Positions 9,501 through 21,541 of a stretch of 64,000 nucleotides of DNA are shown piece after piece. The notes under the pieces were generated by a model, which saw only the letters and a program-made list of their open reading frames with translations, was not told the DNA's origin and ran no database searches. A program made the translations under genes and the position numbers. This DNA comes from Mesomycoplasma neurolyticum (GTDB lineage Bacteria; Bacillota_I; Bacilli_A; Mycoplasmatales; Metamycoplasmataceae), in the NCBI RefSeq assembly GCF_900660485.1, contig NZ_LR214951.1, positions 186,001-250,000 of the forward strand, given 5' to 3'. Every line of letters starts with the position of its first letter. Position 1 is the first letter of the stretch.

Positions 9501-11983
9501 CTTTTAATGATGACCAAAATAAAAATGATAAAATTTCAAAGCAAAATTCATTATTCAATAATGCTTATGTTTTTTCTTCAAGTTCTGAAAAAGCAACAGA
9601 AGGAATTGTGGGTGCATGATGACAATATTTCCTAAGTGTTAATGATTCTGGAAAAGTTTTTGCCTTTGTAGAAAAAAACAAAAACAATAATTATGAAATA
9701 AAAGAGAAATTTACTTTCCCATTAAATGATAGTTCTAAATTTCTTAAAAATTTACATGATAGTTCTTCTGATCCTACACCTTGACCTAAAATACTTCAAC
9801 AAATTTTGAAAAATGAAAATTTAGCAAAATTTCAAAAAAATATTCATACTGAAATAATTAAATCTTTAGAATCAGAAAATGGAATTTTTAAATTTGTTAA
9901 TCAAAATAATCAAATAATTGATTTTGGGGAATTTTTACTTAATAAAAAAACATTGTCTAAAGATGAATTAAAAAATAAATATGCTACTTCTTTTGAAAAA
10001 ATAATTTTATATAATTATGAAAATATTTTTAATATTCAAAATAATTTTTACAATTCTTTTGTTAAAAAATATCATTTAAAAGTTGATGGTGAAGCATATA
10101 TTTCATTAGCTTTTGATAGTTTAAATGAACTTTTAAATTTTTCTTCAATTGATTATTCAAAAGCTAAAATTGAAAATATTGAATTTAAAAATAATAAAGA
10201 AGAATATATTATTAATTGAGATATTAATTATGTAAAAACTAAATTTGATTTAGAAGAATTTAAAAAAGGTGTTCTAAATAGCGAATATGAAAGTCAAGAG
10301 TTAAAAAATATTGTATCTAATAATAATGAACAAATGATTGCTAATGAATTGATGAATCGTTTTAGATTTTCAAATTTATTTTTATCAGTAAAAGATTTCA
10401 ATCCTACAAAAAGTTTAGTTGAAAATCAAGTAATTTTTACCAAAGAATATGGAATAGATATTTTTGATTCCTTATTTAAAAATATGCTTATTTTTGATGA
10501 AAGTAATATTCAAAAACATAATTTAGATAATTATTATTCTATCAAAAATATTCAAGAAAAACTTAAAGAGTTTATTATTTCAATGATTTCAAATAATCGA
10601 GATCAAGATGAAATTTTAGAATTGATAGATACACAGGATCTATACAAATTTATTGGTAATATTTTTGTTTCTACTTTTCGTAATGATGTTGCTATTTATC
10701 AATTTTATAAAGGTACACCATCACAGGATTTTGTTCAATATGCAGAAACTAAAATTGAAAATCAAGTAAAAGATAAATTTAGTGATTATGTTTATAATAT
10801 TGCTGAAACATTAACAAGAGATTTTGTACAAATAACTTATAAAGCAAGTGCAAATGAATTTGATAAATTATCTACATTTATTACTGGAATAAATGAAGAA
10901 GGAACAAGTCTTGATTATGTAGTTGATGCTGTTTCATTAAAAAGTATAAATGATAAATTTATTGATTTAGAAAAATTTGATAATTATATTGTCAATGGAA
11001 TGAAAGCTCAAAAAGCTGATGAATATATCAAAAAAATATCACCTGAAATTCTTCAAAATTCTTATTTAATTGATAAGAATTTGGAAATTACAGATTCATT
11101 GAAGAAAAATTTAAAAAGAGTAGATTTAAGTGCTAGTGAAAAAGAAAAAATTAATTCAGAATTAGAAGAAATAATAAATAACATAAAAAAAATATATAAA
11201 AAGAATAATTTAATTATTAAAAATAATGTTGATGAATTATATCCAGTCTTTTTAGATGAAAAATGAGCACAAATTCATAATGGTTCACAAAATAGAAATA
11301 AATATTTTGGAAAATTTATTACAAAATCAAATGGATTTGTTAAAGATATGTTGATTAAAGAAAAAGTGGATATGCATTTTTATGACAAAGATTTAAATGA
11401 AATTCATGATGATACTATTAGATTAAAAGATTGAGATGGTAATAAAATAACATCAAGGCCAAAAGCATTCTTTGTTTCACAAATATTAAATTTTGGTGCA
11501 GGTAATAGAAATATTTCTGGAATTTTTAGAAAAAAATCAAATGATGCTGTTGCACTATATGGATTTATGAAAAATGAAGATGCAAAAAAAATTAAATATA
11601 TTAAATTTTATGATGAATTTACTAAAAAACCAATTTATATAAAATTTAACACAGAAAAAACAAATAATTTATTTTATCTAAAAAAACAAAGTGATTTAAA
11701 ATCTAAAGTAACTCTAGAAGATTTAGGGTATACTACATGAATAAGTGATTATGTAATTATGGGAAAATATCGTGATGGGCATTTAAAACCAAAACATAAG
11801 TATACTATTGAATTTGTAGATGAAAATTATAATCTTGTAACTAAAGCTATTTTAGGAGACTTAGAAGCTGTAACTGAAAATGGTAAAACATCAGACCAAG
11901 CTCCAATTCAAATTTTTAAAGATAAAAATAATAACAATGCTACTACTATTCAAATTAATCATCAATTTAGAGTTTCTAATTAA
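6572..11983 (+). CDS. PDxFFG-family giant surface protein with HExxH metalloprotease motif
   Basis: A 1,803-aa protein with one N-terminal hydrophobic segment (about residues 14-36) and no lipobox, so it is probably membrane-anchored with an extracellular body. The family signature PDAFFG is at residues 195-200. A zinc-peptidase motif HEYGHH sits at 624-629, with a GHE at 686-688 that could supply a third ligand. The C-terminal half is Lys/Asn/Glu-rich and probably helical. About 20 TGA codons read as Trp. The start follows TAGGAG. oppA begins 14 nt downstream, so it probably works with the oligopeptide importer by cutting host proteins at the surface. That role is inference; the family is known only by its motif name. 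Confidence 0.8.
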
Positions 11984-11997
11984 GAAAGGAGAAAAAA

Positions 11998-14900
11998 ATG
12001 TGAAAAAAGAAATTTAAATTTAGAAATTTTTTACTATTTTTAGCTTTCAACTCAATTTCTTTAAGTGCATTTTTGTCAATTGCTTGTGAAAATAAGGAAA
12101 AAACAAAAAATACTGAAAATTATAATTATGATTTTGGTTTAGTTGCTCCTCCTATTAATAGTTTGAATTATATAAAATACGAATCTACTTCTAAGGTTTT
12201 ACCTTCTTTAGTAGAACCATTTACAAAAACTGGACCTATTGAAGATTTAAAATCTATTTTGCATCCTCCTAAATATATAATTCGTATAGCGAACACAAGT
12301 GCATCTGTTGATGAAAAAGGTGAGAAAAGTTCTAATTTTGATATTTTTTATAAAAAATCTAAAGATGAAATATCAAAAGATTGAACAAAAACTATTTCTA
12401 GTAGTTTTTATTCTGCGCATGATTGAGAATTATTAGGAGGTCTTGGTAGAGCTAGTCAAGATAGTCAAGAAACATCATCTTTTTATTTCTTTCCCAATCC
12501 AAAAAATCCTACTAATGTTATGGCTTATACAGCTTTTTTAGGTGAAAAAAACAATTTTTGAAGTAATGGCGATGTAATTGAAGCTAAGGATTTACGCGAT
12601 TATTTTGAATATATATTAGATTTAAATGTTGGTTCACAAAAAAAAGAAAAAATAAGAAAATTAGGAATTAGAAGCGCAGATGAATTTATTCAAGCACAAA
12701 ATGATTATGTATCCAAGTTTAGTACACTTTATAAAAATCCTTGAGGAAGAAGAAAATACATTAAAAATGAATTTGGAGACTATATACAAGATCCAGATGA
12801 ATTAGTTTGACAATCACAAATAAAAGGTGATGAAGAATATGTAAAAAAAATTAAAGATGCTGCTTTAAGATTTGGTTTTTATACAGGTCAATTATTTTTA
12901 GATTATACAAATGAAGAAATTGAAAATAATTTAAAATACAATCCTAATTTCGATCTCCAAAATAACAATACACAAGTTTTTAAAATTTTATTACCAAATA
13001 AAAAAGGTGAAAAACCAGAAGATTTTAAAATAGTGAAAATTATTAAAAATCCTTATTTAAATCCATATCAAGAATTTGTACATGATAAAAAAGAGCATAA
13101 AATCATTGCTAAACAAAAAATATTTGCAAATTCAGAAAATAGCTTTACATTAATTTATGATGAAAACAAAACACTTCGTCCTTTTTCTGTTATTCATCAA
13201 ACTAATTCATTTTTCCCTGTTAATAGAAAATTTATCGAAGCTGAAGTGGGGAATATTGAAAAATTTGGAATTAGTTATGAAACATTTTTAACTACTGGCC
13301 CATTTAAATTAGAAAAAGATTTAATTTTAGGACCTAATGGTTATTTAAAATTAACTAAAAATTTAGATTATTTTGATGCTTCAAGTACTATACCAAATAA
13401 AATAAAAATTTTATTTTCAACTGATGTAAATGTTTCTAATATTCTTTTTGAAGATGGGGTAATTTCTCATACATACACATCAGCAAATAAAATTTTAAAA
13501 TATTATTCAGACCCTAAAACCAGAGAATTTTTAAAGAAAAATGGTGGTTATGGAACAATTGCTTTTTCATTTAATTTAGATGATGAAACAAATAAAAATA
13601 TTTATTTAAAAGATCCCAATTTAAGAAAAGCAATTCAATTATTATTAAATAGAACAGAAGCGATTAAATATGTTGGTTGAGATTTCTCACTTCCAACCAC
13701 ATTATGAACAGCATATGGTCAAAACACTTCTGATGATGGAAAAAATTTAGAAACTTTCTATGAAGGATTAAAATTCAAGGAAAAAAATAATGTTGAAAGA
13801 GAATTATTGGATATTAATTTTTTAAAGCATACAGGTAAAAGTTTTAATTTAGAATATACTTATTTATCAGATAATATGTATGATCCAAAAACTGCCGGAT
13901 ATTATTTAAAAGAATTCCAAAAAAATCACCCTGATGTTAAAGAAGTTAAAATTGAATATCTTAATAATTCAACTGAAGAGCAAAAAAAAGCTGGTTTATT
14001 TTTACAAGAACAAGTAAGAAAAGGGCTCAAAGAAATTGGTATGAATGATTTCATCACATTTGAGCTTAAATCATTGCCAGAGAACACTTACGCATCTTTT
14101 GTTGATGAAGGTAAATTTGAAATTATCTATAAAAATTACGATTATCTTGGTGGTGCTTCACCTGAAGATTATATTGCTGTGTTTTTTGAAAGCGATGAAA
14201 TTAATAAAATGTCCCAAAAAAATATAGGATTTAAAATTAATCCAGTTGGGAGTTTCACTTATGAAACATATGTAGCTGATTTATTTTTTGAAAAACTTAA
14301 AATTAACAATAAAAGTATTACAAAACAAAAAATTTTAGAGCCACACATTAAGGCAATTGAATATTTTATTGAAAAAAATAATTTTAAAAATAAAGTGGTT
14401 GAAGCTCAAAAACAAAATTCAGATTCTAAATATTCATCACTTTCTAAAGATATCACAAATAATTTAATGTCTAAAATAAGTGAGATTTTAAAATACTTAG
14501 AATCAAAAGATGATCTTACAAGTGAACAATTAGAAAAATTATATACTAAAGATTTTCTAACTTATCTAGTGGAATATAATATTTTAAATCGGGCTGAAAA
14601 AAATAAAATTCAAAGTAAAGTAAACAAATTATTTAGAATTTATATTTTAGAAAAATATGGAGTTAAAGAAATAGCTAACAGAACAAGAGATACTGCAACA
14701 AGATTGATGTTTGAACAATTTATTGAAAGTTATGATGATGATCCAAATTTAAAAAATACATTAAATTATTGAGATAAATTTGTTGAATTAGCATTTAAAA
14801 GGCAAAATGAAGATTCAATTTCTTATAACTCTCGTATTAAATCATTTTTTACCTCTAACTTTACAGACAAAGAGATAGAAGATGGTTGAGAAACCATTTG

Positions 14901-15096
14901 ATTATACCCATTTATAGGTTCATATGAAAAAGTTATTAAAGATAGCGCTATTGTACTTCCATTAATGGAAGTGGATACTAACTGAGAAATATCAAGAATA
15001 ACTGGTGTAAGTAGCTTATATACTTATGCACTTCAATATGCATATGATTATACAAAACCACCTAGACCAGGTTTACCAAGAAAAAGGAAAAATTAG
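11998..15096 (+). CDS. oppA: Oligopeptide ABC transporter, substrate-binding lipoprotein OppA
   Basis: Captures peptides outside the membrane for OppBCDF. The 1,032-aa product has a lipoprotein signal peptide ending FLSIAC (lipidated Cys30); codon 2 is TGA (Trp). Solute-binding family 5 features include FEYILDLN and an LRKAIQLLLNR-type segment near residue 548, which resembles the conserved RxAixxaiDR motif. It is far longer than typical bacterial OppA (about 540 aa), as is common for mycoplasma OppA, some of which are also reported as ecto-ATPases or cytadhesins. AAGGAG lies 7 nt upstream. It is the first of the opp genes. Confidence 0.9.
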
Positions 15097-15098
15097 TT

Positions 15099-16154
15099 AT
15101 GAAATTAAAAAAGAAAAAAATTAATAATGTAAATTATTATTATGATGAAAATAAAGTTTATTTTTCAGCAAAAAGAGTAGAAGAAAGAACATTAAAAGAA
15201 AAACTTTTATCTTTAAATTCACCTTTGTTAAATTTTTGATGAAAAATCTTTAAAATTATTTTAGAGTTTTTTATAATTGCTGTGATTGTTATTACGATTA
15301 CATTTTTCTTGATAAACATTGTTCCTGGTTCTAATACTATAACTGCTGGATTAGATGAAAGTCAAAAAAATGCAATTGAAACTAAATATGGTCTTAATTT
15401 GCCTTTATGACAAAGATATTTTAATTATTTAGGCGGGGTTTTTAAAGGACAATTTGGAATATCACTTTCATTATTTCCTGGACAAGAAATTAATGATTTT
15501 ATTTGAGTTAGATTTTATAAATCATTTTTAATAGGTATTTTTTCTGTTTTAATAACTGTTAGTGTTGGGATTTCTATTGGTGTTTGAGTTGGTAAAAATC
15601 CTGGTGGTTTTTTAGATAATATTTCAACATTTTTAGTAAGTATTTTTTCTTCAATTCCTTCTATTATTTTTGCTTTGATTCTTGTGTTTATAGGTAGAGT
15701 TGTTAATTTACCATATATTTTTGAAGAGAAAAATTTATTAACTTATATATTACCAGGTCTGGCTTTATCATTAGGAAGTATTATTGTTTATATCAAATAT
15801 ATTCGTACAGAATTAAATCGAGAAATTAATTCGGTGCATGCTAAATTTGCTTATTTAAAAGGTGTTTCAAGAAATAAATTTGTATGAAAACATGCACTTA
15901 AACCTTCGCTTTTTCCAATTGCAACATTTTTCCCTGCTGTTATATTTGGTTCATTTATTGGAAGTATTTTTATTGAACAAATATTTTTTATTAGTGGATC
16001 AGGTGCAACTTTTTTAGAAGCTATTCAAACAAAAGATTATAATGTTATTTTGTTTTTAATTATTATTTTTTCAATGTTAACTGTTCTTTCATATGCAACA
16101 AGAGATATTTTATATGAATTAATCGATCCAAGAATTAGGAGAAAATCTAAATAA
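15099..16154 (+). CDS. oppB: Oligopeptide ABC transporter permease OppB
   Basis: One of two membrane channels of the peptide importer, 351 aa with about six transmembrane segments. The N-terminal segment has the family sequence FFLINIVPGSN, followed by LPLWQRYFNYLGG and FKGQFGISLS. The cytoplasmic EAA-like loop that docks on the ATPases reads YLKGVSRNKFVWKHALKPS. The start codon is 2 nt after the oppA stop, and the stop overlaps the oppC start (TAATG). Confidence 0.93.
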
Positions 16155-17164
16155 TGAAGTTTTTTAATAAACATAAAAATGATTTAAATGAACAAAATGA
16201 CTTTAATAATAAGAATTCATTTAAAAATGCACCTAATAAAATTTTGCAACCTTTTCAATATCAAGCGTGAAAAATTGTTGGTCAAATTTTTGATTCGAAT
16301 TTAAGCAATCAATTAAAACCTGAAATTAAACCATATAAAGAATTTATTTCTCGTTATTCAAGAAGTTTTTTTGGTGTTTTTGGTTTTACACTTTTATTAA
16401 TTATTATTTTACTAGGTTTAATTATTCCATTTTTTACTAAAGATCCTTTAGTAGACAATGTTAATGATAGGTATTTAACTTTTAATCAATATGATATAAA
16501 TGAAAATTATCACTTTTTCGGAACTGATTCACTAGGAAGAGATTTTTGAGCTCGTTTATGACATGGTTTACGTTATTCATTGTCACTTGCATTTGTTGTT
16601 ACTTTTATTGAAGTCGTAATAGGGCTTACAATAGGTATATTAATGGGACAATTTAATTTATTTGATAAAATAATGACTTTTATAATTAAAATTATTTCTA
16701 TTGTGCCAAGTATTTTAATTTTAATTTTGGTTACTATTATTTTTAAACCTACTTTTTGAGTTATTGCATTAGCACTTTCAATTACTTCATGAACAGGAAT
16801 GGCTAATCAATTAAGAGCGCAAGTGAAAAGGGCTAAAAATTTTGAATGAGTTTCAGCTTCTAAAGTTTTAGGAACTTCATCGATTAGAATTTTAATAAAT
16901 TATATACCTGTAATTGTTCCGATTTTAATCACACAGTTAATTTTCACAATTCCAGGTGTAATACTTTCAGAAACATCACTTTCATTTATAGGTCTTGCTA
17001 TTGAAGATATACCAACTTTAGGTAATTTAATTTCTGATGGCCAAAAAGTTTTTCCTAACTATTTAAGATATGTTTTTGTACCATCTACATTTTTAATTTT
17101 AATCACTACTTCAGTACAATTAATAGGAGCAAGTGTTCAAGATACACTTAGAAGACAAAGGTAA
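16154..17164 (+). CDS. oppC: Oligopeptide ABC transporter permease OppC
   Basis: Second membrane channel of the importer, 336 aa. After a charged N-terminal tail it has a transmembrane segment near 75-95, then the OppC hallmark HFFGTDSLGRDFWARLWHG. Further membrane segments follow, plus an EAA-type loop (SASKVLGTSSIRILINYIP) and LSFIGLAIEDIPTLG. It overlaps oppB by one base and is followed by oppD after 7 nt. Confidence 0.93.
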
Positions 17165-17171
17165 TTAAATT

Positions 17172-18434
17172 ATGAAATATTCTAAAACAAGACAAAACTT
17201 TAAAATTATAAGAAGTAGAATTAAAAGAAAAATTTATTATAAAAAATTTAATTGTGCCCATGTACATAATCAAACAAGTGCTTTTTTAACTAAAAAAGGA
17301 GCTAAAAATAATTTTAATTGAAAAAAGTTTGAGGAAAATGTTTTATATAGAGAATTTGAAGATGGAACTAAATATAAAATCACAGCTCAAATTGATAATG
17401 TGTTTCTTTCATTTAAAAATTCAGCTAAACCTGATGAAAAAAATAAAGTTTTAAGAGGTGCATCCTTAGAAATTTATGAAGGTAAAGTTCATGCTATTAT
17501 AGGTGAATCAGGAAGTGGTAAATCAGTTATTACTTCACTATTATATGGTCTTACAGGTGATAATGCTATTATTGATTCAGGAGAGATTAAACTTTTTAAC
17601 AATAATGTTGAAAAGTTTAGTCAAAAAAAATGGGAAAAATCACAATATAGAGGAAAAGTGGTTTCCGCTGTTTTTCAAAATCCAATGTCAACATTAAATC
17701 CAACAATGAAAATTGGTAAACAAATTATTGAAGGTATGTTGATAAATAAAATTGTTCCTAACAAAAAACAAGCTTACAAAAGAGCAATTGAATTTTTAAA
17801 ACTAACAAAAATTAATGATCCTGAAGCTGTAATGAAACTTTATCCACATGAACTATCAGGTGGAATGATTCAAAGAGTTGTTATAGCTGCTATAGTTGCG
17901 CTGGAACCTAAAATTTTAGTTATGGATGAACCAACAACTGCGCTGGATCCAACTGTACAAGCATTGGTTTTAGATGTAATTAAAAGTCTCCAAGAAAAAC
18001 TAAAACTTTCAATTGTATTTATTACACATGATTTAGGTGTTGTTGCTTCAATTAGTGACTATATTTCGATAATGTATGCAGGACAAGTGATAGAAGAGGG
18101 AACAAGAGAAGAAATTTTATTCCACCCACAACATCCTTACACTTGAGGTTTGATTTTAAGTATGCCTGATTTAAATATAGGAGAAAAATTAAGTGCAATT
18201 AGAGGTAATGTTCCATCCAATTTAAACAATATTAAAGGTGATGCTTTTGCCGTTAGAAACGATTATGCACTTGGACGTGATTTTGAAATTGAACCTGATT
18301 TTTATAAACTTTCAGAAACCCACAGGGTAAAATCTGCTTTATTAGATCCACAAGCTCCTAAATATGAACCTCCTAAAATAATCAAAAAATTATGAAAGGA
18401 ATATAAAGCAAAAAATGATAAAAATAAAAAATAA
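17172..18434 (+). CDS. oppD: Oligopeptide ABC transporter ATP-binding protein OppD
   Basis: One of the paired cytoplasmic ATPases powering peptide import, 420 aa. Walker A GESGSGKS is near residue 111, the Q-loop is FQNPMSTLNP, the ABC signature LSGGM is near 229, Walker B is ILVMDEP near 250, and the H-loop is ITHDLG. The C-terminal part has the HPQHPYTWGLI motif of OppD/F proteins. About 75 extra basic residues precede the ABC domain, an extension also found in other mycoplasma OppD proteins. The end overlaps oppF by 20 nt. Confidence 0.93.
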
Positions 18435-19806
18435 TAATTTGAAATCAAAAAATTCAGATATTAATAATAATGAAAATTATTCTAAGGTTTACAAACAAAA
18501 AAGCTTTTTATTTTTTTCAAAAAACATTGTTAGAAAAAATACTAAAAATATCGATGAAATGTTGAAGGTTCCAAAAGACAAAGAGCTTTTAGCAACCTTA
18601 AGAAATCTTGATATTACTTATGGACATGGTTTCAAAGCATTTAGAGCTGTTAGTGACATTAATCTTAATATTTATAAAGGTGAGGTTTTAGGTTTAGTAG
18701 GTGAATCAGGAAGTGGAAAATCAACTATTGGAAAAGCATTAGTTGGACTTGTTCCATATAGTTTTGGTGAAATTCATCTTGTTAATAAATTATTGCCAAA
18801 AAAGCTATATCGTGGTTTTAAATTTGGAAAAGCATTAAAAGAATACAAAGAAATTAACAATTTTTTAACAAATAAAGTGCAAATGATTTTTCAAGATCCA
18901 GCCAATTCATTAAATCCTCATGCAAATATTGAAAAAATTGTTTCAGAAGGTTTAGTCAATACTAAAAATGCTAAAGAAATTTATTTATACAATTTTGATC
19001 AAAATACAAAAAAAGAAATTTATGAATTATTAAAAAAAGAAAATGAAAATACCAATTATTTTGCTAATGATTATGAAAAGCAATTAGATGATGATATAAA
19101 AAATTCTAATCAAGAAATTGCTTTTGAAAGTTTATATATTAAACTTAAAAATGATATACAAAATCAGCAAATGTTATCTGAAGCTATTTCACAAGTTTTT
19201 GAAGAAAAAACAAAAATTAGAAATGAAATTACAAAAATTAGTGAAAAAGATGCTAGAAAAAAATTGGTTATTGAAATTCTTAAACAAACAGGTTTGGATG
19301 AAAGTATATTAAGACGTTATCCACTTGAATTCTCTGGAGGACAACAACAAAGAATTGGTATTTCTCGTTCTGTAGTTTTAAGACCTGAATTATTAATTGC
19401 AGATGAGCCTATTTCAGCACTTGACGTTTCTATTCAAGCCCAGGTAGTTAATTTATTTAATGAATTAAAAGAAAAATATGACTTAACTATTTTGTTTATT
19501 GCTCATGATTTAAGAATGGTTGAATATATTTCTAATAGAATCGCAGTTATGAATAAAGGTAGAATTGTGGAAATTGGTTCAACTAATGAAATAATGAAAA
19601 ATTCATTTCATCCTTACACCAAAAGTCTTTTAGATGCTGTGCCTTCAATTCATGGTAAGAAAGGTAGTTTAGTAGGTTATGTATATAATCCTAAAATTCA
19701 TAAATATACTGAAACTAATCAACCTGAATGAGTAAAAATTAATGATAATCATTTTGTTTTTGCAACAAAAGAAGAAGTGGAAGAGTGAAAAACATGAAAA
19801 AAATAA
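18415..19806 (+). CDS. oppF: Oligopeptide ABC transporter ATP-binding protein OppF
   Basis: Partner ATPase of OppD, 463 aa. It shows Walker A GESGSGKS (about residue 97), the Q-loop segment IFQDPANSLNP, signature FSGGQQQRIGISR, Walker B LLIADEP and H-loop IAHDLR. A Lys/Glu-rich insertion of roughly 120 residues separates the Q-loop from the signature, an extra found in mycoplasma OppF. TGA at 19729 and after is Trp, so the protein runs to TAA at 19804-19806 and overlaps the next gene by 13 nt. Confidence 0.92.
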
Positions 19807-21395
19807 AAAATATTTTCTTTAAAAACAAAATTTTATTTTTATTAACACCAGCGTTTGTTGCAACACCAATATTATTAGCAAGTTGCCAAAATAATAAAAA
19901 AGATACACCAAAACTAGAAACTCAAAGTCAAAAATTGTTCGAGGATAAAAAAAGTAAATATAATGACGAGTTAAAAGATTATTTTTTAAATAATATTGAT
20001 AAAAAAAATGATTTTGATAAAATTGTTAATCTAAATGATTTAGAAAAATTTATTATAGATTTAAATTTTGATAAATCTATTGACAATTTATCAAAACAAC
20101 GAATTATTTTTGATAAAAATTTAAATTCAATTAATTTTTTTAATGTTGATTTTTCTGAAAAAATAAAAAGTTATAATTTAATTTTAAAAGAAATCAACAA
20201 TGAAAAAAATCAAAAAAAAATTATTGATGATTTAAAAACAAAACATATTAAAAATATCACTCTAGAAAAATATCCTGAAATAAATAAAGCAATAAATTCC
20301 GATGATTTCTTGCAAGAATTAATGAAAATAAATGATGGTGAACAATTTAGTTCTATTTTAAATTCAAAAATAGATTTATTATTAAAAAATAAATATAAAA
20401 CACTTGATGACTATAAAGAAAATTTAAAACTTCAAGCAGAGCAAAATGAATTAGATAAAAATGAGTTGTTAAGAGTTATAAATAAAGCTAATAGTTTTCA
20501 TGATTTATTAAATATTGAAAAAATGATGGATAGTCTTTTAAAACAATCAATAAAAGATCTCGAAACAATTGAAAACAATTTAAAAACAATGAGTGATGTA
20601 GAAAAAAAGAATCAAAATTCACTTTTAAAAGTTATAAAAATTTATTTAAAAACAATTAATTATTATGAAAATAATTTTTTAGATTTTGAAAAAAGAGTAA
20701 AATTAGCTAATACTAATGATCAGTTTACCCAAATGTTCAAAGAAATTCATAAATTGTCATTAAATTACAAGCCAGTTTTAGAAATTTTAAAAACTGAAAA
20801 TGGAGAAAATTATTATTCTTCAAAAATTTATAATAATAAAATAAATTTCTTTATAACAAGTCAACTCTCGGAATATGACGAGGAAAAAGAGGATGGTATT
20901 GTAATTGTTAAAAATATTGATGAACCAAATACATCATTGCTAGAATCAGCATTTTATAAGTTTACGCCACCTGCTCTAGTTAGAACTTTTGAATTAACAC
21001 CAGAAGATAAAAAAATTCAAAGTAAAATTTTAGATTTAAGACAAAATTTCATAAAAAATGCATTTAACAAATCTGTAGGAAAAGATCTTAAATTTTATTT
21101 CAATGATACATCACTCCAATATTATCAATTAGATAATAATCCTGATTTAAGTGAAATGCAGAAATTAATATTACAAAGAGGATTACTTCAGCAAGGTTTG
21201 AATCAATTAGTTTTAACAAGATATTTATGAACAATTGACTATGTTTTAGCTAATGGATGATTTTATGAAGAAATTTATCACAAATTAATTGGATATAATG
21301 AAAATTATGAAAGTGATTTAGAAACACAAGCGATTAATTATAGGGTAATTTCAGAAAAATTTAATTTTAAAAATTTACTTGATTTTAAAAAATAA
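19794..21395 (+). CDS. Lipoprotein at the end of the opp operon
   Basis: A 533-aa surface lipoprotein of unknown function. The signal peptide ends ILLASC with lipidated Cys31, followed by an Asn/Lys linker and a largely helical, Lys/Glu/Asn-rich body that may be coiled-coil. It overlaps the end of oppF and precedes a strong terminator, so it is the last gene of the PDxFFG-opp operon; a role in peptide capture or processing is inferred from position only. The ATG at 19794 was preferred over a GTG at 19785 because GGAAG lies at suitable spacing. Confidence 0.75.
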
Positions 21396-21428
21396 AACTA
21401 TAAACCAAAATTTATAGTTTTATTTTTT
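21394..21428 (+). terminator. Terminator of the PDxFFG-opp operon
   Basis: Perfect 11-bp stem (AAAACTATAAA with TTTATAGTTTT), 6-nt loop, followed by a run of seven T after one A. It begins in the stop codon of the lipoprotein gene. Confidence 0.85.
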
Positions 21429-21474
21429 TAGTTAAATAAGTATGGTTTATTTTTTTATTTTTTTTAAAAAATGG

Positions 21475-21480
21475 TATTAT
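21475..21480 (+). promoter_or_regulatory. Extended -10 box of fruA
   Basis: TATTAT preceded by TGG (TGN). RNA would start near 21487, at the first base of the dyad described in the next entry. Confidence 0.5.
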
Positions 21481-21486
21481 ATAAAA

Positions 21487-21526
21487 GCAAAATTTACAAA
21501 TATAAATTTGCAAAAAAAAAAAAAAA
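21487..21526 (+). promoter_or_regulatory. Dyad plus A15 tract in the fruA leader
   Basis: GCAAAATTTA (21487-21496) and TAAATTTGC (21503-21511) form a near-perfect inverted repeat with one bulged base. It is followed directly by 15 consecutive A (21512-21526) and then the ribosome site AAGGAT. It could be an operator, a 5' stabilising hairpin or a slippage-prone leader. Confidence 0.5.
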
Positions 21527-21541
21527 GGATAAAAAAATTTA

